A stretch of 64,000 nucleotides of DNA from Corynebacterium yudongzhengii (GCF_003065405.1 NZ_CP026947.1:1612001-1676000); one strand, 5' to 3'; shown: positions 30,108 to 39,393, counted from the stretch's first letter. Made by a program: numbers and translations. Notes: generated from the sequence alone by a model not told the origin.

Positions 30108-30719
30108 TTAAGGTCTCGCGCGCGTGCGCTCATTCTGCTTGCCTAACGCCCACAGCTCGTCCTGGCGGGATTTCTCCACCATCTCAGTAGTGCCGTCGAA
30201 GAGATAAGGCGCGCGCGAGCGCATCTTGTCCACAAAACTCTGCGCGACCTGGCTGAGGTCGAAGGCACTGCGTCGAGAAGCAATCTCCGCGTGGAAGAGC
30301 ACCTGGAGGAAGACGTCGCCCAACTCTTTCTTCAGCTCCTCATCGCTCGCGCCCGCGCGCACGGCCTCGGTAAACTCCCGGGACTCCTCCTCGAGATAAG
30401 GAAGCAGGCTCTCGTGGGTCTGGGCCGCCTCCCACTCGCCCAGACTGCGGGCGGCGTGCATGACGCGGCGGGCGGTGTCGACGGGGTCGTCGAGGCTCGT
30501 GGCGCGGATGACCTCGCGCGTGCCGTCGCCGCGCTCGTCCGGATCCATGGTGACGAAGGTGCCGGTACCGGAAGGGTCCTTGGCGGTGATGAGCTCGTCG
30601 AAATCCCAGCGGAGACTGATGGGCACCTCGGGGGCGAATTCCACCGGGGCAAGAATCCGGCCGAGGGCGCGCCGCGGGATCATCTCGGGCCAACGGGGGT
30701 CCAACACCAGGATCGTCAT
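30108..30719 (-). CDS. mazG: MazG nucleoside triphosphate pyrophosphohydrolase
   Basis: Housecleaning enzyme hydrolysing (d)NTPs to monophosphate and pyrophosphate. The 203-residue protein has the MazG helical core with the metal-binding pattern EEESREFTEAVRAGASDEELKKELGDVFLQVLFHAEIASR (about 108-147), where EExxE and ExxD residues bind Mg. The N-terminal 90 residues are an actinobacterial extension. It lies 24 bp upstream of the transglycosylase gene on the same strand. The gap to nadA is divergent. Confidence 0.87.
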   Translation of the reverse strand: MTILVLDPRWPEMIPRRALGRILAPVEFAPEVPISLRWDFDELITAKDPSGTGTFVTMDPDERGDGTREVIRATSLDDPVDTARRVMHAARSLGEWEAAQTHESLLPYLEEESREFTEAVRAGASDEELKKELGDVFLQVLFHAEIASRRSAFDLSQVAQSFVDKMRSRAPYLFDGTTEMVEKSRQDELWALGKQNERTRARP

Positions 30720-30805
30720 AGTTCGCTATCCTAGGCACCCCCGAACGGTAGGCACTGCCCGGGATCCGCCAGATTTTGCGAACAAGGAGAGTACGCTACA
30801 TTTTC

Positions 30806-31762
30806 ATGTCACTTGCCACGGAAATCCGCGAGCTGGCGCGGGAGCACAACGCCGTCATCCTCGCGCACAACTACCAGGTCCCGGAAGTCCAGGACGTCGC
30901 CGACTACACCGGAGACTCTCTCGCCCTGTCGCGCATCGCGGCGGAGACCGACGCCGAGACGATCGTCTTCTGCGGAGTCCACTTCATGGCGGAATCCTCC
31001 AAGATCCTCTCTCCCGACAAGACCGTCCTCATCCCGGACGCCGAGGCCGGCTGCTCGCTCGCCGACTCCATCACCGCCGAACAACTGCGCGAGTGGAAAG
31101 CCGAACACCCCGACGCCCTCGTGGTCTCCTACGTCAACACCACCGCCGCCGTGAAGGCCGAAACGGACGTGTGCTGCACCTCCTCCAACGCAGTCGACGT
31201 GGTGAACTCGCTGCCGCGCGACCGCGAAATCCTCTTCTGCCCCGACCAGTTCCTAGGCGCGCACGTGCGCCGCGAAACCGGGCGCGACAATATCCGGATC
31301 TGGCTCGGCGAATGCCACGTCCACGCCGGCATCAACGGACGCCAACTCGCCGAGCGCGCCGCCGCCTCCCCCGACGCTGACCTCTACATCCACCCGGAAT
31401 GCGGCTGCGCGAACTCGGCGCTTTATCTCGCCGGGGAAGGCGTCGTCGCCCCGGAGCGGGTCAAGATGCTCTCCACCGGGAAGATGTTAGATGCCGCCCA
31501 CGCTTCGCCGCACGGCTCGGTGCTGGTGGCCACCGAAGTCGGAATGCTGCACCAACTGCGCCAGGCGGCCCCGGAGGTCGACTTCCAGCCGGTCAACCCG
31601 GAAGCCTCCTGCAAATACATGAAGATGATCACCCTGGAGAAGCTGCGCGACTCCCTCGCCCACGGGCGCGACGAGGTGACGGTGCCGGAAGATATCAGCA
31701 CGCGCGCCCGCGCCTCGCTGGAAGCGATGATCGCCATCGGCAACCCCGGCAGCGGCGAATAA
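30806..31762 (+). CDS. nadA: Quinolinate synthase A
   Basis: [4Fe-4S] enzyme condensing iminoaspartate and dihydroxyacetone phosphate to quinolinate in NAD synthesis. 318 residues from ATG 30806. Visible: [30 protein letters not shown] (cluster Cys), [21 protein letters not shown] (Cys), HPECGC (Cys) and the GEC segment of [10 protein letters not shown]. The AAGGAG at 30784 is rather far (16 bp) from this ATG, and an in-frame TTG at 30776 is possible. nadC follows 31 bp downstream; no nadB is in the window. Confidence 0.93.
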   Translation: MSLATEIRELAREHNAVILAHNYQVPEVQDVADYTGDSLALSRIAAETDAETIVFCGVHFMAESSKILSPDKTVLIPDAEAGCSLADSITAEQLREWKAEHPDALVVSYVNTTAAVKAETDVCCTSSNAVDVVNSLPRDREILFCPDQFLGAHVRRETGRDNIRIWLGECHVHAGINGRQLAERAAASPDADLYIHPECGCANSALYLAGEGVVAPERVKMLSTGKMLDAAHASPHGSVLVATEVGMLHQLRQAAPEVDFQPVNPEASCKYMKMITLEKLRDSLAHGRDEVTVPEDISTRARASLEAMIAIGNPGSGE

Positions 31763-31793
31763 ACCCTGAACGAGCACACCCTGCAGGAGTTCT

Positions 31794-32657
31794 ATGCGCC
31801 TTCAAGAAGACACCACCCGCGCCTTGATCCGGACCGCCCTCGAGGAAGACTTAGCCTACGGCCCGGATCTGACCTCCCTGGCCACCGTCGAGCCCGGCTC
31901 GTGGTCGACAGCGAGCGTAGCCACCCGCAGCGACGGGGTGATCGCGGGACGCGACATCATCGGCTGGACGCTGGCTGAGCTTGTCGACGGCGCCGAGACC
32001 ACCTATCACTGCGCAGACGGCGACCAGGTGGCCCGCGGGCAGGTAGTGGCTACTATCACCGCTCCGACCATCGAGCTGCTCACCGCTGAGCGCACCCTTT
32101 TGAACCTGTTGACCCACTTAAGCGGGATCGCCACCGCGACGGCGGCCTGGGTTGAGGCTATCGGCGGGACCGGCGCCCATACGCGCGTGCGCGACACGCG
32201 CAAAACCCTGCCCGGGCTGCGCGCGGTAGAAAAATACGCCGTGGCAGCCGGCGGGGGTGTCAATCACCGGATGGGACTCGGCGATGCGGCGCTGATCAAA
32301 GACAACCACGTGGCGGCCACGGGCGGCGTGGTGGAGGCTTTGGCGCGCGTGCGCGCGCGGTATCCCGAGGCGCAGTGCGAGGTAGAAGTAGACACCCTAG
32401 AGCAATTCGATGCTGTGCTTGAGCAGAAGCCGGCGGAGATCCTGCTCGACAACTTCACGGTCGCCGAGTGCGCGGAAGCCGTGCGCCGGCGCGCCGGAAA
32501 CGCCCCCGAGGTCCTCCTGGAGGCCTCCGGCGGGCTTTCTTTAGACAAGGCAGCCGACTATGCCGCCACGGGGGTGGATTTCCTGGCGGTCGGCGCTCTG
32601 ACACATTCGGTTAAGGCTCTGGATCTGGGCTTGGACTTCGAGGACTTCGATCAATAA
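31794..32657 (+). CDS. nadC: Quinolinate phosphoribosyltransferase (decarboxylating)
   Basis: Converts quinolinate and PRPP to nicotinate mononucleotide, the step after NadA. The 287-residue product shows LTAERTLLNLLTHLSGIATATAAW, VRDTRKTLPGLRAVEKYAVAAGGGVNHRMGLGDAALIKDNH, and EVEVDTLEQFDAVLEQKPAEILLDNF, all typical of NadC. A CAGGAG site precedes the ATG. The last 47 bp overlap the convergent HNH gene. The cysteine desulfurase gene nadS, which follows nadC in C. glutamicum, is absent here. Confidence 0.94.
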   Translation: MRLQEDTTRALIRTALEEDLAYGPDLTSLATVEPGSWSTASVATRSDGVIAGRDIIGWTLAELVDGAETTYHCADGDQVARGQVVATITAPTIELLTAERTLLNLLTHLSGIATATAAWVEAIGGTGAHTRVRDTRKTLPGLRAVEKYAVAAGGGVNHRMGLGDAALIKDNHVAATGGVVEALARVRARYPEAQCEVEVDTLEQFDAVLEQKPAEILLDNFTVAECAEAVRRRAGNAPEVLLEASGGLSLDKAADYAATGVDFLAVGALTHSVKALDLGLDFEDFDQ

Positions 32658-33798
32658 CGTCCATCATGCCCATCCGGGCGACGGGTTCTCGGTGTCTCAC
32701 CGGTTCCCCGTCGGGCGGCCGGTAGTGGATTTTTCCGTTAATCCGCTCGACCCTGCCGTTTTTGGGTGGGGCGTGGGGGTCGTCGTCGTTACGCCCGTTG
32801 TGGTGGCCGCACAGTGGGGTGAGCCAGCGCAGGTCCGTGCCTCCTCCCTGGGAGACAGCGTCGATGTGGTGGATTTCGCAGCGATCGGCCGGGGTGAGGC
32901 AGCCGTCCCAGGCGCACAGGATCGTTTCGGCGCGGGCGAGGGCGCGTTGTTTGAAGTTCGCGAAGCGCTCGCCTTGGTAGAGGTTGATCGGCCCGTTGAC
33001 GGGGTCGACTAAACCGAAGTAGGTGTAGTCGCTCAGGCGCTCGTTGATGAGGTCGCGGCCGGTCATCTGGGTGCCGTCGGTGGCGGCGAGCAGGACGTCG
33101 TCGCCGCGGCCTTCGATGATCTCGAAGGCGTCCTCGGCGCTCACGACCACCAACGGGGTGTAGGTCTTGTCCACGGGGGCGAGTTTCTCACCGTCTTCAC
33201 CGTCCGTGAGGAGGGATTTCACTGCGTCGTAGTGGGCCTGTTCGAAGGTGAGTTTGTTGTCGGCTTTGCGGAGGGCGCGGGTGCGTTCGTCGATAAGCGG
33301 CAGGAAACCGTCGAGATCCTCGGCCGGTGCTTCCCCTGAAAACCGCCGGGTGCCCCACGCCGTGATCGTCGCGGAGATGTGCAGCGTGCGCCGCGACCGG
33401 GCTTTTTCGACGCGATCAGGCACCCGCAGGTTGATCTCCAGGACGCGTTGCTTGGTGCGGCGTTTGATCTCGTCGTAGCTACCTTCGTAGTCGCAGAACT
33501 CGACCATCAGGTCCCACATGCCCACCTCTGCGCCTTTGTGCACCCCGCGCGCGGTGTTGCGGATGACTTCTAAGGTGTCGACGGAATGCCGGCGCCGACG
33601 CGCCGCCTCCACGGCATCGCGCTGTTTGCGGGGGTGGCGCGCCTTACTGAAGAAGGTGCGGGAAAGCTTCAAAAGCCGGGAGGCCTCGCGGCTGGATATT
33701 CCACGCTCGGTCAGCTCGCCGCGGGAGTAGCGGTCGGCTTCCTCCAGCAGGTCGATGCCGGCGAACTGCAGCTCGGCGTAGGTATCCAGGTGGCTCAT
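32611..33798 (-). CDS. HNH endonuclease domain protein (DUF222 / 13E12 type)
   Basis: 395-residue member of the actinobacterial multi-copy HNH family. The N-terminal 250 residues are mostly helical (ISSREASRLLKLSRTFFSKA). The C-terminal HNH domain reads CAWDGCLTPADRCEIHHIDAVSQGGGTDLRWLTPLCGHHNGRNDD: CxxxxC then HHI and CGHHN, with zinc cysteines and the His-Asn-His catalytic residues. Relatives are often mobile or repeated. The 3' end overlaps nadC by 47 bp, so this copy looks inserted or expanded into the nadA-nadC locus, replacing the expected nadS. Actual nuclease activity is unproven. Confidence 0.88.
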   Translation of the reverse strand: MSHLDTYAELQFAGIDLLEEADRYSRGELTERGISSREASRLLKLSRTFFSKARHPRKQRDAVEAARRRRHSVDTLEVIRNTARGVHKGAEVGMWDLMVEFCDYEGSYDEIKRRTKQRVLEINLRVPDRVEKARSRRTLHISATITAWGTRRFSGEAPAEDLDGFLPLIDERTRALRKADNKLTFEQAHYDAVKSLLTDGEDGEKLAPVDKTYTPLVVVSAEDAFEIIEGRGDDVLLAATDGTQMTGRDLINERLSDYTYFGLVDPVNGPINLYQGERFANFKQRALARAETILCAWDGCLTPADRCEIHHIDAVSQGGGTDLRWLTPLCGHHNGRNDDDPHAPPKNGRVERINGKIHYRPPDGEPVRHREPVARMGMMDVIDRSPRSPSPDPEP

Positions 33799-33849
33799 GG
33801 GCCTAAGCCTAAAACCACCCGCACCCGCTCACAGCCGCCCGCGGCAAAG

Positions 33850-33909
33850 CTGTGGATAACCTACCACCCACCGTCCGCATAGCGCCCGATCAGACCTAGT
33901 TATCCACAG
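33850..33909. promoter_or_regulatory. Inverted pair of perfect DnaA boxes
   Basis: CTGTGGATAAC (33850-33860) and GTTATCCACAG (33899-33909) form an 11-bp perfect inverted repeat 38 bp apart. Each contains TTATCCACA, the strict DnaA box, in opposite orientation. They occupy the gap between the HNH gene start and the mfd stop. Confidence 0.65.
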
Positions 33910-33917
33910 ACCCGCAT

Positions 33918-36900
33918 CTAAGACTCGCTCACCGAGACCACTGTGTGCTTAGCAGCATCTTGGGAGCCGGTGACGTCGATACGCTCTTGGTCGAACATGG
34001 TCGCCAAAAAGTCCGCCACCCACTGCAGTAGTTCGACGTCGCGCAAGTTGGGCTGCCCAGCACCCCGGCCGGCCTTGGGGAACGGCAGGTTGATGGCCTT
34101 CGCGGCCGCGCGGTAGCTCGCCCCCGGGTAGCGGCGCTTGAGGCGCACCTGCAGCGAGTCGGTGAGCTCCACCGGGTGAACCTTGATGCGGGTGCCTTGG
34201 ACCATGATGTCGGCGACGTGCGCGCGCCGCGCGAGGTGGCGCACGCGCGCGACAGCGATCAGCCGCAGCACCTCTTCGGGCACGGGCCCGTAGCGGTCGA
34301 CCATCTCCTCGATCACGCGCGCGAGATCATCTTCGTCCTTGGAGGAGGCGATCTTGCGGTAGATCTCGAGGCGCAGGCGCTCGGAGTTGATGTAGCTTTC
34401 GGGGATGTGGGCGTCGACGGGAAGGTCGATGCGGATTTCCTTCGGGCCTTGGTCGGTGGCGTCCATGACTTCGCCTTTGGCCATGGCCTTGAAGGTTTCG
34501 ACGGCCTCCCCCACCAGCCGGACGTAGAGGTCGAAGCCGACGCCGGCGATGTGGCCGGACTGTTGCGCGCCGAGGACGTTGCCGGCGCCGCGCATCTCCA
34601 GGTCCTTCATGGCGACGGCCATGCCGGCACCGAGGTCGTTGTTCTGGGCGATAGTGGCAAGCCGGTCGTAGGAGGTCTCGGTGAGGGTGTGGCCCTTGGG
34701 GTAGAGGAAGTAGGCGTAGCCACGCTCGCGCGAGCGGCCGACGCGCCCGCGGAGCTGGTGCAGCTGGGACAGCCCCATGCGGTGGGCGTTTTCCACGATC
34801 AGGGTGTTGGCGTTTGCGATATCCAGGCCGGTTTCGACGATGGTGGTGCAGATCAGGACGTCGTATTCGCGGTGCCAGAATCCTTGGACGGTGCGCTCGA
34901 GCAGCTCCTCGCTCATCTGGCCGTGGGCGACCACGACGCGCGCTTCGGGCACAAGGTCGCGGATGTCACGGGCGCGGGATTCGATGTCGGCGACCTTGTT
35001 GTGGATGAAGAAGACCTGGCCGTCGCGCAACAGCTCGCGGCGGATGGCGGCGGCGACCTGTTTGTCCTCGTAGGCGCCGACGTAGGTGAGCACGGGGTGG
35101 CGGTCTTCGGGCGGGGTGAGCATGGTGGTCATCTCGCGGATGCCCGACATGCTCATCTCTAAGGTGCGCGGGATCGGGGTGGCGGACATGGTGAGCACGT
35201 CGACGTCGGCCTTGAGCGCCTTGATGTGTTCTTTGTGCTCGACGCCGAAGCGCTGTTCCTCGTCCACGATGATCAGTCCGAGGTTCTTCCAGCTCACTCC
35301 GGTCTGCAGTAGGCGGTGGGTGCCGATGACGATGTCGATGCTGCCGTCGGCAAGCCCGGCGAAGATCTTCTTCGCCTCGGCCGGGGTGCTAAAGCGCGAC
35401 AGCTCGCGGATCTCGACCCCGAAGCCGTCCATGCGCTCGGTGAAGGTGTTGAAGTGCTGCTGGGCGAGCAGGGTCGTCGGCACGAGGACGGCGACCTGGG
35501 TGCCGTCCTGGACAGCCTTGAAGGCGGCGCGCACCGCGACTTCGGTTTTGCCGTAGCCGACGTCGCCGACGATGACGCGGTCCATCGGCACGGTCGATTC
35601 CATGTCCTGTTTGACGGCCTCGATGGCGGTCATCTGGTCTTCGGTCTCGACGAAGGGGAAGTCATCTTCCATCTCCCGCTGCCAGGGGGTATCGGGCCCG
35701 AACTGATGCCCCGGCGCGGACTGGCGCTTGGCGTAGAGGTCGACGAGCTCGCCAGCGATCTCGCGCACCGCGGCGCGCGCCTTGCGTTTGGTGTTCTTCC
35801 AGTCGCTGCCGCCCATCTTGGACAGGGTGGGGGATTCGCCGCCGGTGTATTTGCTGAGCAGGTCGAGCGATTCCATCGGCACCCACAGCTGGTCGGCGGG
35901 CTGGCCGCGTTTCGACGGCGCGTATTCCAGCACCACGTACTCGCGCCGGGAGGTCTCGTCGCCGGCGTGAATGGTGCGCTCGGCCATCTTCACGAACTTG
36001 CCGATGCCGTGGGTCTCGTGCACGACGAAATCCCCGGCCTTCAGCGCGAGCGGGTCGACCTTGTTGCGCCGCTTGGCGGGCCGGCGTTTGGCCCTGGCGA
36101 TGTCGCCGACGCGGTTGCCGGTGAGGTCGGTCTCGGTGATGACGACGGTGCGTATCCGCGGAAAGCTCAGGCCCGCGTGGCTGAGGGCCTGATACAGGGT
36201 GATCTCGCCGATCGACGGCCGCCAGCCGGGCGTGGCCACGCGCGCGGAGACACCGGCCTCGCGGAAGCGTTCGGCCATGCGCTTGATGGTGGCTTCGGCG
36301 GGGGCGATGAAGGCGGCTGCTCCCCCGTCGGCGAGGTGGGCGCGCAGGGTGGCCATCATGGCGTCGATCTCGCGCAGATCGCCGCGCGGGGTGGGGCCGG
36401 GCTCGTAGTCGAGCGGGAGGGTTTCGGTCTCGTCGGCGGCGAACATGCCCGGCGCGGCGAAGGTCCATACGGGGCCGCGGGCGGCGTCGATGAGCGACTC
36501 GAAGGAGCGGTAGCTGGAGGCGGAGACGTCGAGGTCGGCGGAGGCGATGGGGCCCTCGGCGCCCATGGCGGCGGCCTCCCAGCCGGCGTTGAGAAATTCG
36601 GCGTCGGTTTCTTCTAAGTCGCTGATGCGCTGGCGGACTTTTTCGGGATCGACGAAAACCAGATGGGTGGTCGGGTCCATGAGCTGGTCGATGGTGGTCA
36701 TCTCCGCATCGGTGAGCACCGGGATCAGCGCTTCCATACCGTCGGCGGCCACCTTGTTGCCGATTTTGCTGAGCAGTTCGGCCAGCGCCGCGTTGCCGGC
36801 GTGGTCGGGCGCGAGTTCGCGGGCGCGGGTGGCGACGGCGTCGTCGATAAGCAACTCGCGCGCGGGGAAGATCTCGACCTCGTCGACGGTGATCTCGGGG

Positions 36901-37532
36901 TGCGCGCGCTGGTCGGCGACGGAGAACTGGCGGATTTCGGTGATCTCATCGCCCCAGAACTCGACGCGGACGGGGTGATCGGCGGTGGTGGGAAAGACGT
37001 CGAGGATGCCGCCGCGCACGGCGAACTCGCCGCGGCGGCCGACCATGTCGACGTGCGAGTAGGCGCGGAAGGTGAGGGCGTCGGCCAGCTCGGTGAGGTC
37101 GAACTCGCGCTCTTCGGCAAGCACGATCGGCTCGCATCCGGCGGCCTCTTTGAGCACCGGCTGCGCGAGCGCGCGGGCGGAGGCGACGACCACCTGGTAG
37201 TCCGGCAGGTGATGCAGGACGCGGGCGCGGGTGCCGACGATATCCGTCCCCGGCGACAAACGCTCATGCGGCAGGGTCTCCCAGGCGGGGAACAAGGCGA
37301 CCTTCTGCCCCATGATCGCGGCGAGCTCGGCGTGGAGGTCTTCGGCCTCCCGACCGTTGGCGGTGACGACTATCACCGGCGCCTTGCTGGCTAAAGCCGC
37401 CATCGCCCACGGGCGTGCCTGGGGGATCGCGGTGACGTGCAGGCGGTTGTGCCCGGCCGAATTCATCAGCCCGGCGAGCTTCGGATCCTCGGCGATCGCT
37501 CCGGCGAGACCGGAAAGCATCGGGGTGGCCAC
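33918..37532 (-). CDS. mfd: Transcription-repair coupling factor
   Basis: 1204-residue ATP-dependent translocase that removes stalled RNA polymerase and recruits UvrA. Domains in order: UvrB-like N-terminal module (about 1-350), RNA-polymerase interaction (CarD-like) domain with DFVVHETHGIGKFVKM (about 500), and RecG-like helicase with Walker A GDVGYGKTEVA (about 665), DEEQRFGVEHKE, TMSATPIPRTLEMSMSGIR, then the TRCF motif and the C-terminal D7 domain. Complete and of family length. It overlaps the upstream TetR gene by 1 bp. Confidence 0.97.
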   Translation of the reverse strand: MATPMLSGLAGAIAEDPKLAGLMNSAGHNRLHVTAIPQARPWAMAALASKAPVIVVTANGREAEDLHAELAAIMGQKVALFPAWETLPHERLSPGTDIVGTRARVLHHLPDYQVVVASARALAQPVLKEAAGCEPIVLAEEREFDLTELADALTFRAYSHVDMVGRRGEFAVRGGILDVFPTTADHPVRVEFWGDEITEIRQFSVADQRAHPEITVDEVEIFPARELLIDDAVATRARELAPDHAGNAALAELLSKIGNKVAADGMEALIPVLTDAEMTTIDQLMDPTTHLVFVDPEKVRQRISDLEETDAEFLNAGWEAAAMGAEGPIASADLDVSASSYRSFESLIDAARGPVWTFAAPGMFAADETETLPLDYEPGPTPRGDLREIDAMMATLRAHLADGGAAAFIAPAEATIKRMAERFREAGVSARVATPGWRPSIGEITLYQALSHAGLSFPRIRTVVITETDLTGNRVGDIARAKRRPAKRRNKVDPLALKAGDFVVHETHGIGKFVKMAERTIHAGDETSRREYVVLEYAPSKRGQPADQLWVPMESLDLLSKYTGGESPTLSKMGGSDWKNTKRKARAAVREIAGELVDLYAKRQSAPGHQFGPDTPWQREMEDDFPFVETEDQMTAIEAVKQDMESTVPMDRVIVGDVGYGKTEVAVRAAFKAVQDGTQVAVLVPTTLLAQQHFNTFTERMDGFGVEIRELSRFSTPAEAKKIFAGLADGSIDIVIGTHRLLQTGVSWKNLGLIIVDEEQRFGVEHKEHIKALKADVDVLTMSATPIPRTLEMSMSGIREMTTMLTPPEDRHPVLTYVGAYEDKQVAAAIRRELLRDGQVFFIHNKVADIESRARDIRDLVPEARVVVAHGQMSEELLERTVQGFWHREYDVLICTTIVETGLDIANANTLIVENAHRMGLSQLHQLRGRVGRSRERGYAYFLYPKGHTLTETSYDRLATIAQNNDLGAGMAVAMKDLEMRGAGNVLGAQQSGHIAGVGFDLYVRLVGEAVETFKAMAKGEVMDATDQGPKEIRIDLPVDAHIPESYINSERLRLEIYRKIASSKDEDDLARVIEEMVDRYGPVPEEVLRLIAVARVRHLARRAHVADIMVQGTRIKVHPVELTDSLQVRLKRRYPGASYRAAAKAINLPFPKAGRGAGQPNLRDVELLQWVADFLATMFDQERIDVTGSQDAAKHTVVSVSES

Positions 37533-38164
37533 TAGTTGTTGTCCTCCTCATCCTCACTGAAGTCGCGCATCTTCGGCGTATTTTCCATGCCGGACAGCCC
37601 GTTCCAACACAGGTTCACGATGTGCGCAGCCACCGTCTCTTTATCCGGCTCGCGCTCGTCGAGCCACCACTGCGCGGTCACCGAGACCATGCCGACCAGC
37701 GCCTGAGCATAGATGACGGCGAGCTGGGGATCGAAACCCCGGTGCTCGAACGCCCTACCCAAAATATGCGACACCTGCCCCACGGCAGTGTTGAGCAAGG
37801 TGCCATAGGAACGATCGGCCTCCCCTTGGGCGGAGTCACGCACGAGGATGAGGAAGCCATCGGTTTCCTCCTCGACGTAGGTGAGCAGGGCGAGCGCGGC
37901 CTTCTCGATGCGCTCGCGCCACCGGCCCTCGCTGATCGCGTCGGTGATCAGCGACTCCAGGCGCAGCATCTCGCGGTCCACGACCACCGCATACAGCCCT
38001 TCCTTGCCGCCGAAGTGCTCGTAGACCACCGGCTTGGACACTCCGGCCCGCGAGGCGATCTGTTCGACGCTCACCCCCGCGATACCCAGCTCGGCAAACA
38101 AGGCTCGTCCGATAGAAATGAGTTGTTCACGACGCTCGCGCCCCGTCATTCGCTGTCGACTCAT
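37532..38164 (-). CDS. TetR-family transcriptional regulator
   Basis: 210-residue regulator with a standard N-terminal HTH (RERREQLISIGRALFAELGIAGVSVEQIASRAGVSKPVVYEHFGGKEGLYAVV, about 9-61) and a helical ligand-binding domain. The C-terminus is acidic (FSEDEEDNN). It lies directly upstream of mfd with a 1-bp overlap; this linkage is common in corynebacteria, but no target is known. It may autoregulate the TetR-mfd transcript. The ligand is unknown. Confidence 0.9.
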   Translation of the reverse strand: MSRQRMTGRERREQLISIGRALFAELGIAGVSVEQIASRAGVSKPVVYEHFGGKEGLYAVVVDREMLRLESLITDAISEGRWRERIEKAALALLTYVEEETDGFLILVRDSAQGEADRSYGTLLNTAVGQVSHILGRAFEHRGFDPQLAVIYAQALVGMVSVTAQWWLDEREPDKETVAAHIVNLCWNGLSGMENTPKMRDFSEDEEDNN

Positions 38165-38214
38165 GCCCCAGACACTACCCCTGCAGCTTCATCCGCTAAG
38201 CTGTCGAGGTGCAG

Positions 38215-38285
38215 TTCCCCATGGTGTAATGGCAACACTACGGTTTTTGGTACCGTCATTCCAGGTTCGAGTCCTGGTGGGGAAG
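38215..38285 (+). tRNA. tRNA-Gln (anticodon TTG)
   Basis: Acceptor TTCCCCA/TGGGGAA, D arm TGGTGTAATGGCAACA, anticodon stem ACGGT/ACCGT with loop TTTTGGT (anticodon TTG), T arm CCAGG-TTCGAGT-CCTGG, discriminator G. No CCA is encoded. The 3' end is the insertion site of a genomic island. Confidence 0.95.
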
Positions 38286-38288
38286 CTT
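38263..38288. repeat. Left attachment site (attL) in the tRNA-Gln 3' end
   Basis: A 26-bp core starting AGGTTCGAGTCCTGG and ending GGGGAAGCTT is repeated exactly at 45555-45580. The identity extends to 30 bp with one mismatch. It lies in the T arm and acceptor stem, a standard tyrosine-integrase target. Confidence 0.9.
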
Positions 38289-38378
38289 TTTGTTTCACCC
38301 CGCTACCTGTGTTTTTGCTGGTGGCGGGGGTTTATCAATTTATCGAATGTGGCTGGGTGTGGCTGAGTGTGGGGTCAG

Positions 38379-38399
38379 ATGTCGTGGAAATGTCGTGGG
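38379..38399 (+). repeat. Left arm-type direct repeats
   Basis: ATGTCGTGGA (38379-38388) and ATGTCGTGGG (38390-38399) lie 11 bp apart. The same pair occurs near the right end, ATGTCGTGGA at 45485 and TTGTCGCGGA at 45496, also 11 bp apart. This spacing and placement resembles integrase arm sites. Confidence 0.6.
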
Positions 38400-38451
38400 A
38401 TTTCCGGGGCTCCGAAACGCAACATCCCGCACCCACAGCAGAGCTGGAAGG

Positions 38452-38709
38452 TTAGGCCTTTCCTGACATATAGTCGGCGCACCACTTCAGGGTGGTGCGG
38501 TACGTCTTACCGTGCTTGATAGCGCCGAGCTCGCCGCGCCTGATTTTCTGTGTCACTGTCCATCTGGACAGTGCGAGATATTCGGCGGCCTGGTCTGTGA
38601 TTATCCACAGGCCGAGCGGTCTGTATGCGCCTCGACCTGAAGGAATCCGCCCAGGGCGGTGTCGGCCCGCACGGCCTGTGCATCGGGGCGACTGGCTCCG
38701 GAAATCCAC
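38452..38709 (-). CDS. Excisionase-like helix-turn-helix protein
   Basis: 85-residue frame whose C-terminal half is a compact HTH of the excisionase/MerR-like type: [20 protein letters not shown] followed by [20 protein letters not shown] (about 36-76). Such proteins regulate excision and often sit next to the integrase, which is missing here. The first 30 residues are low-complexity basic sequence without homology, and the true start may be internal. It is placed about 160 bp inside attL, where an xis gene is expected. A perfect TTATCCACA occurs inside the gene. Confidence 0.65.
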   Translation of the reverse strand: MDFRSQSPRCTGRAGRHRPGRIPSGRGAYRPLGLWIITDQAAEYLALSRWTVTQKIRRGELGAIKHGKTYRTTLKWCADYMSGKA

Positions 38710-38859
38710 ACCCCCGTTTGGTGTACCGATAGCGTGTAGTCAACCGAACGTACACAGTGTCACGAAACTGCCCGTTGACCGCCACGAGAACCGCCTATGC
38801 TGACGGTTGTGGTGACAGTCGGTTCACCATTTCCATTGGATGGCGAGTAGGAGCCAGAA

Positions 38860-38973
38860 ATGTCTATTACTTTTCCCGCCGAGAGGGTTCTTCGGTGGCT
38901 AGCGGACCAGTCCGACCAACAGATCTCGGCGGTGCCGACGGACGCGATTCCACCCTTCGAAAGTTGGTTGTGA
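38860..38973 (+). CDS. Small hypothetical protein (37 residues)
   Basis: Reading frame MSITFPAERVLRWLADQSDQ continuing to a TGA at 38971, 37 codons, preceded by a TAGGAG ribosome site 7 bp before the ATG. It is soluble and slightly acidic, with no recognised domain. It lies 93 bp upstream of another island hypothetical on the same strand. The remainder of the 38710-39066 gap holds no other gene I can support. Confidence 0.45.
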   Translation: MSITFPAERVLRWLADQSDQQISAVPTDAIPPFESWL

Positions 38974-39066
38974 GGCTAGGTGTGCGGCATGCCCGTCGAG
39001 CCCCTCTTCACGAAATCGTTTTCAGGTATCGTCGATTTAAGGAATCCCTCTGATCAAGGAGTTGCA

Positions 39067-39393
39067 ATGACTGACAACTGGACGCGTGTGGAAGGCACCG
39101 GATGGATCGAGTTGAAGGGATTCGGCAAAATCAATCCTCGCCAGGACAACGTGGCAGGTGGACGGACTTTCTTCACAGCGATGACAGATCAGGATGAATA
39201 CGCTTTGGCTCACGGTGAGCACGTCGGATGGGGTCCCGAGACGTGGTCCTTCGAGTTCGAGGAACCCTTCTTCCTGTCCGACTCTTCAGGAAAGAACTGC
39301 ATCGAAATCGTCATTTCGCCGGGCAAAGGCGGTAAATATGCAATCCGCTTCCGCCCCGGGCAGCTGCCGCAGGCAAGCGGCGGAGCGTGGTAG
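39067..39393 (+). CDS. Hypothetical island protein
   Basis: 108 residues from ATG 39067, after a strong AAGGAG site 5 bp upstream. Sequence features: TRVEGTGWIELKGFGKINPRQ, GGRTFFTAMTDQDEYALAHGEHVGWGPETWSFEFEEPFFL and a C-terminal KYAIRFRPGQLPQ. It looks like a small all-beta cytosolic protein rich in aromatic residues, without signal peptide or membrane segment. No family is recognised. Confidence 0.65.
   Translation: MTDNWTRVEGTGWIELKGFGKINPRQDNVAGGRTFFTAMTDQDEYALAHGEHVGWGPETWSFEFEEPFFLSDSSGKNCIEIVISPGKGGKYAIRFRPGQLPQASGGAW

Noticed and set aside
38601..38609. Perfect DnaA box as a replication origin of the island
   Set aside because: A single box within a coding frame, with no AT-rich unwinding region or rep gene nearby.
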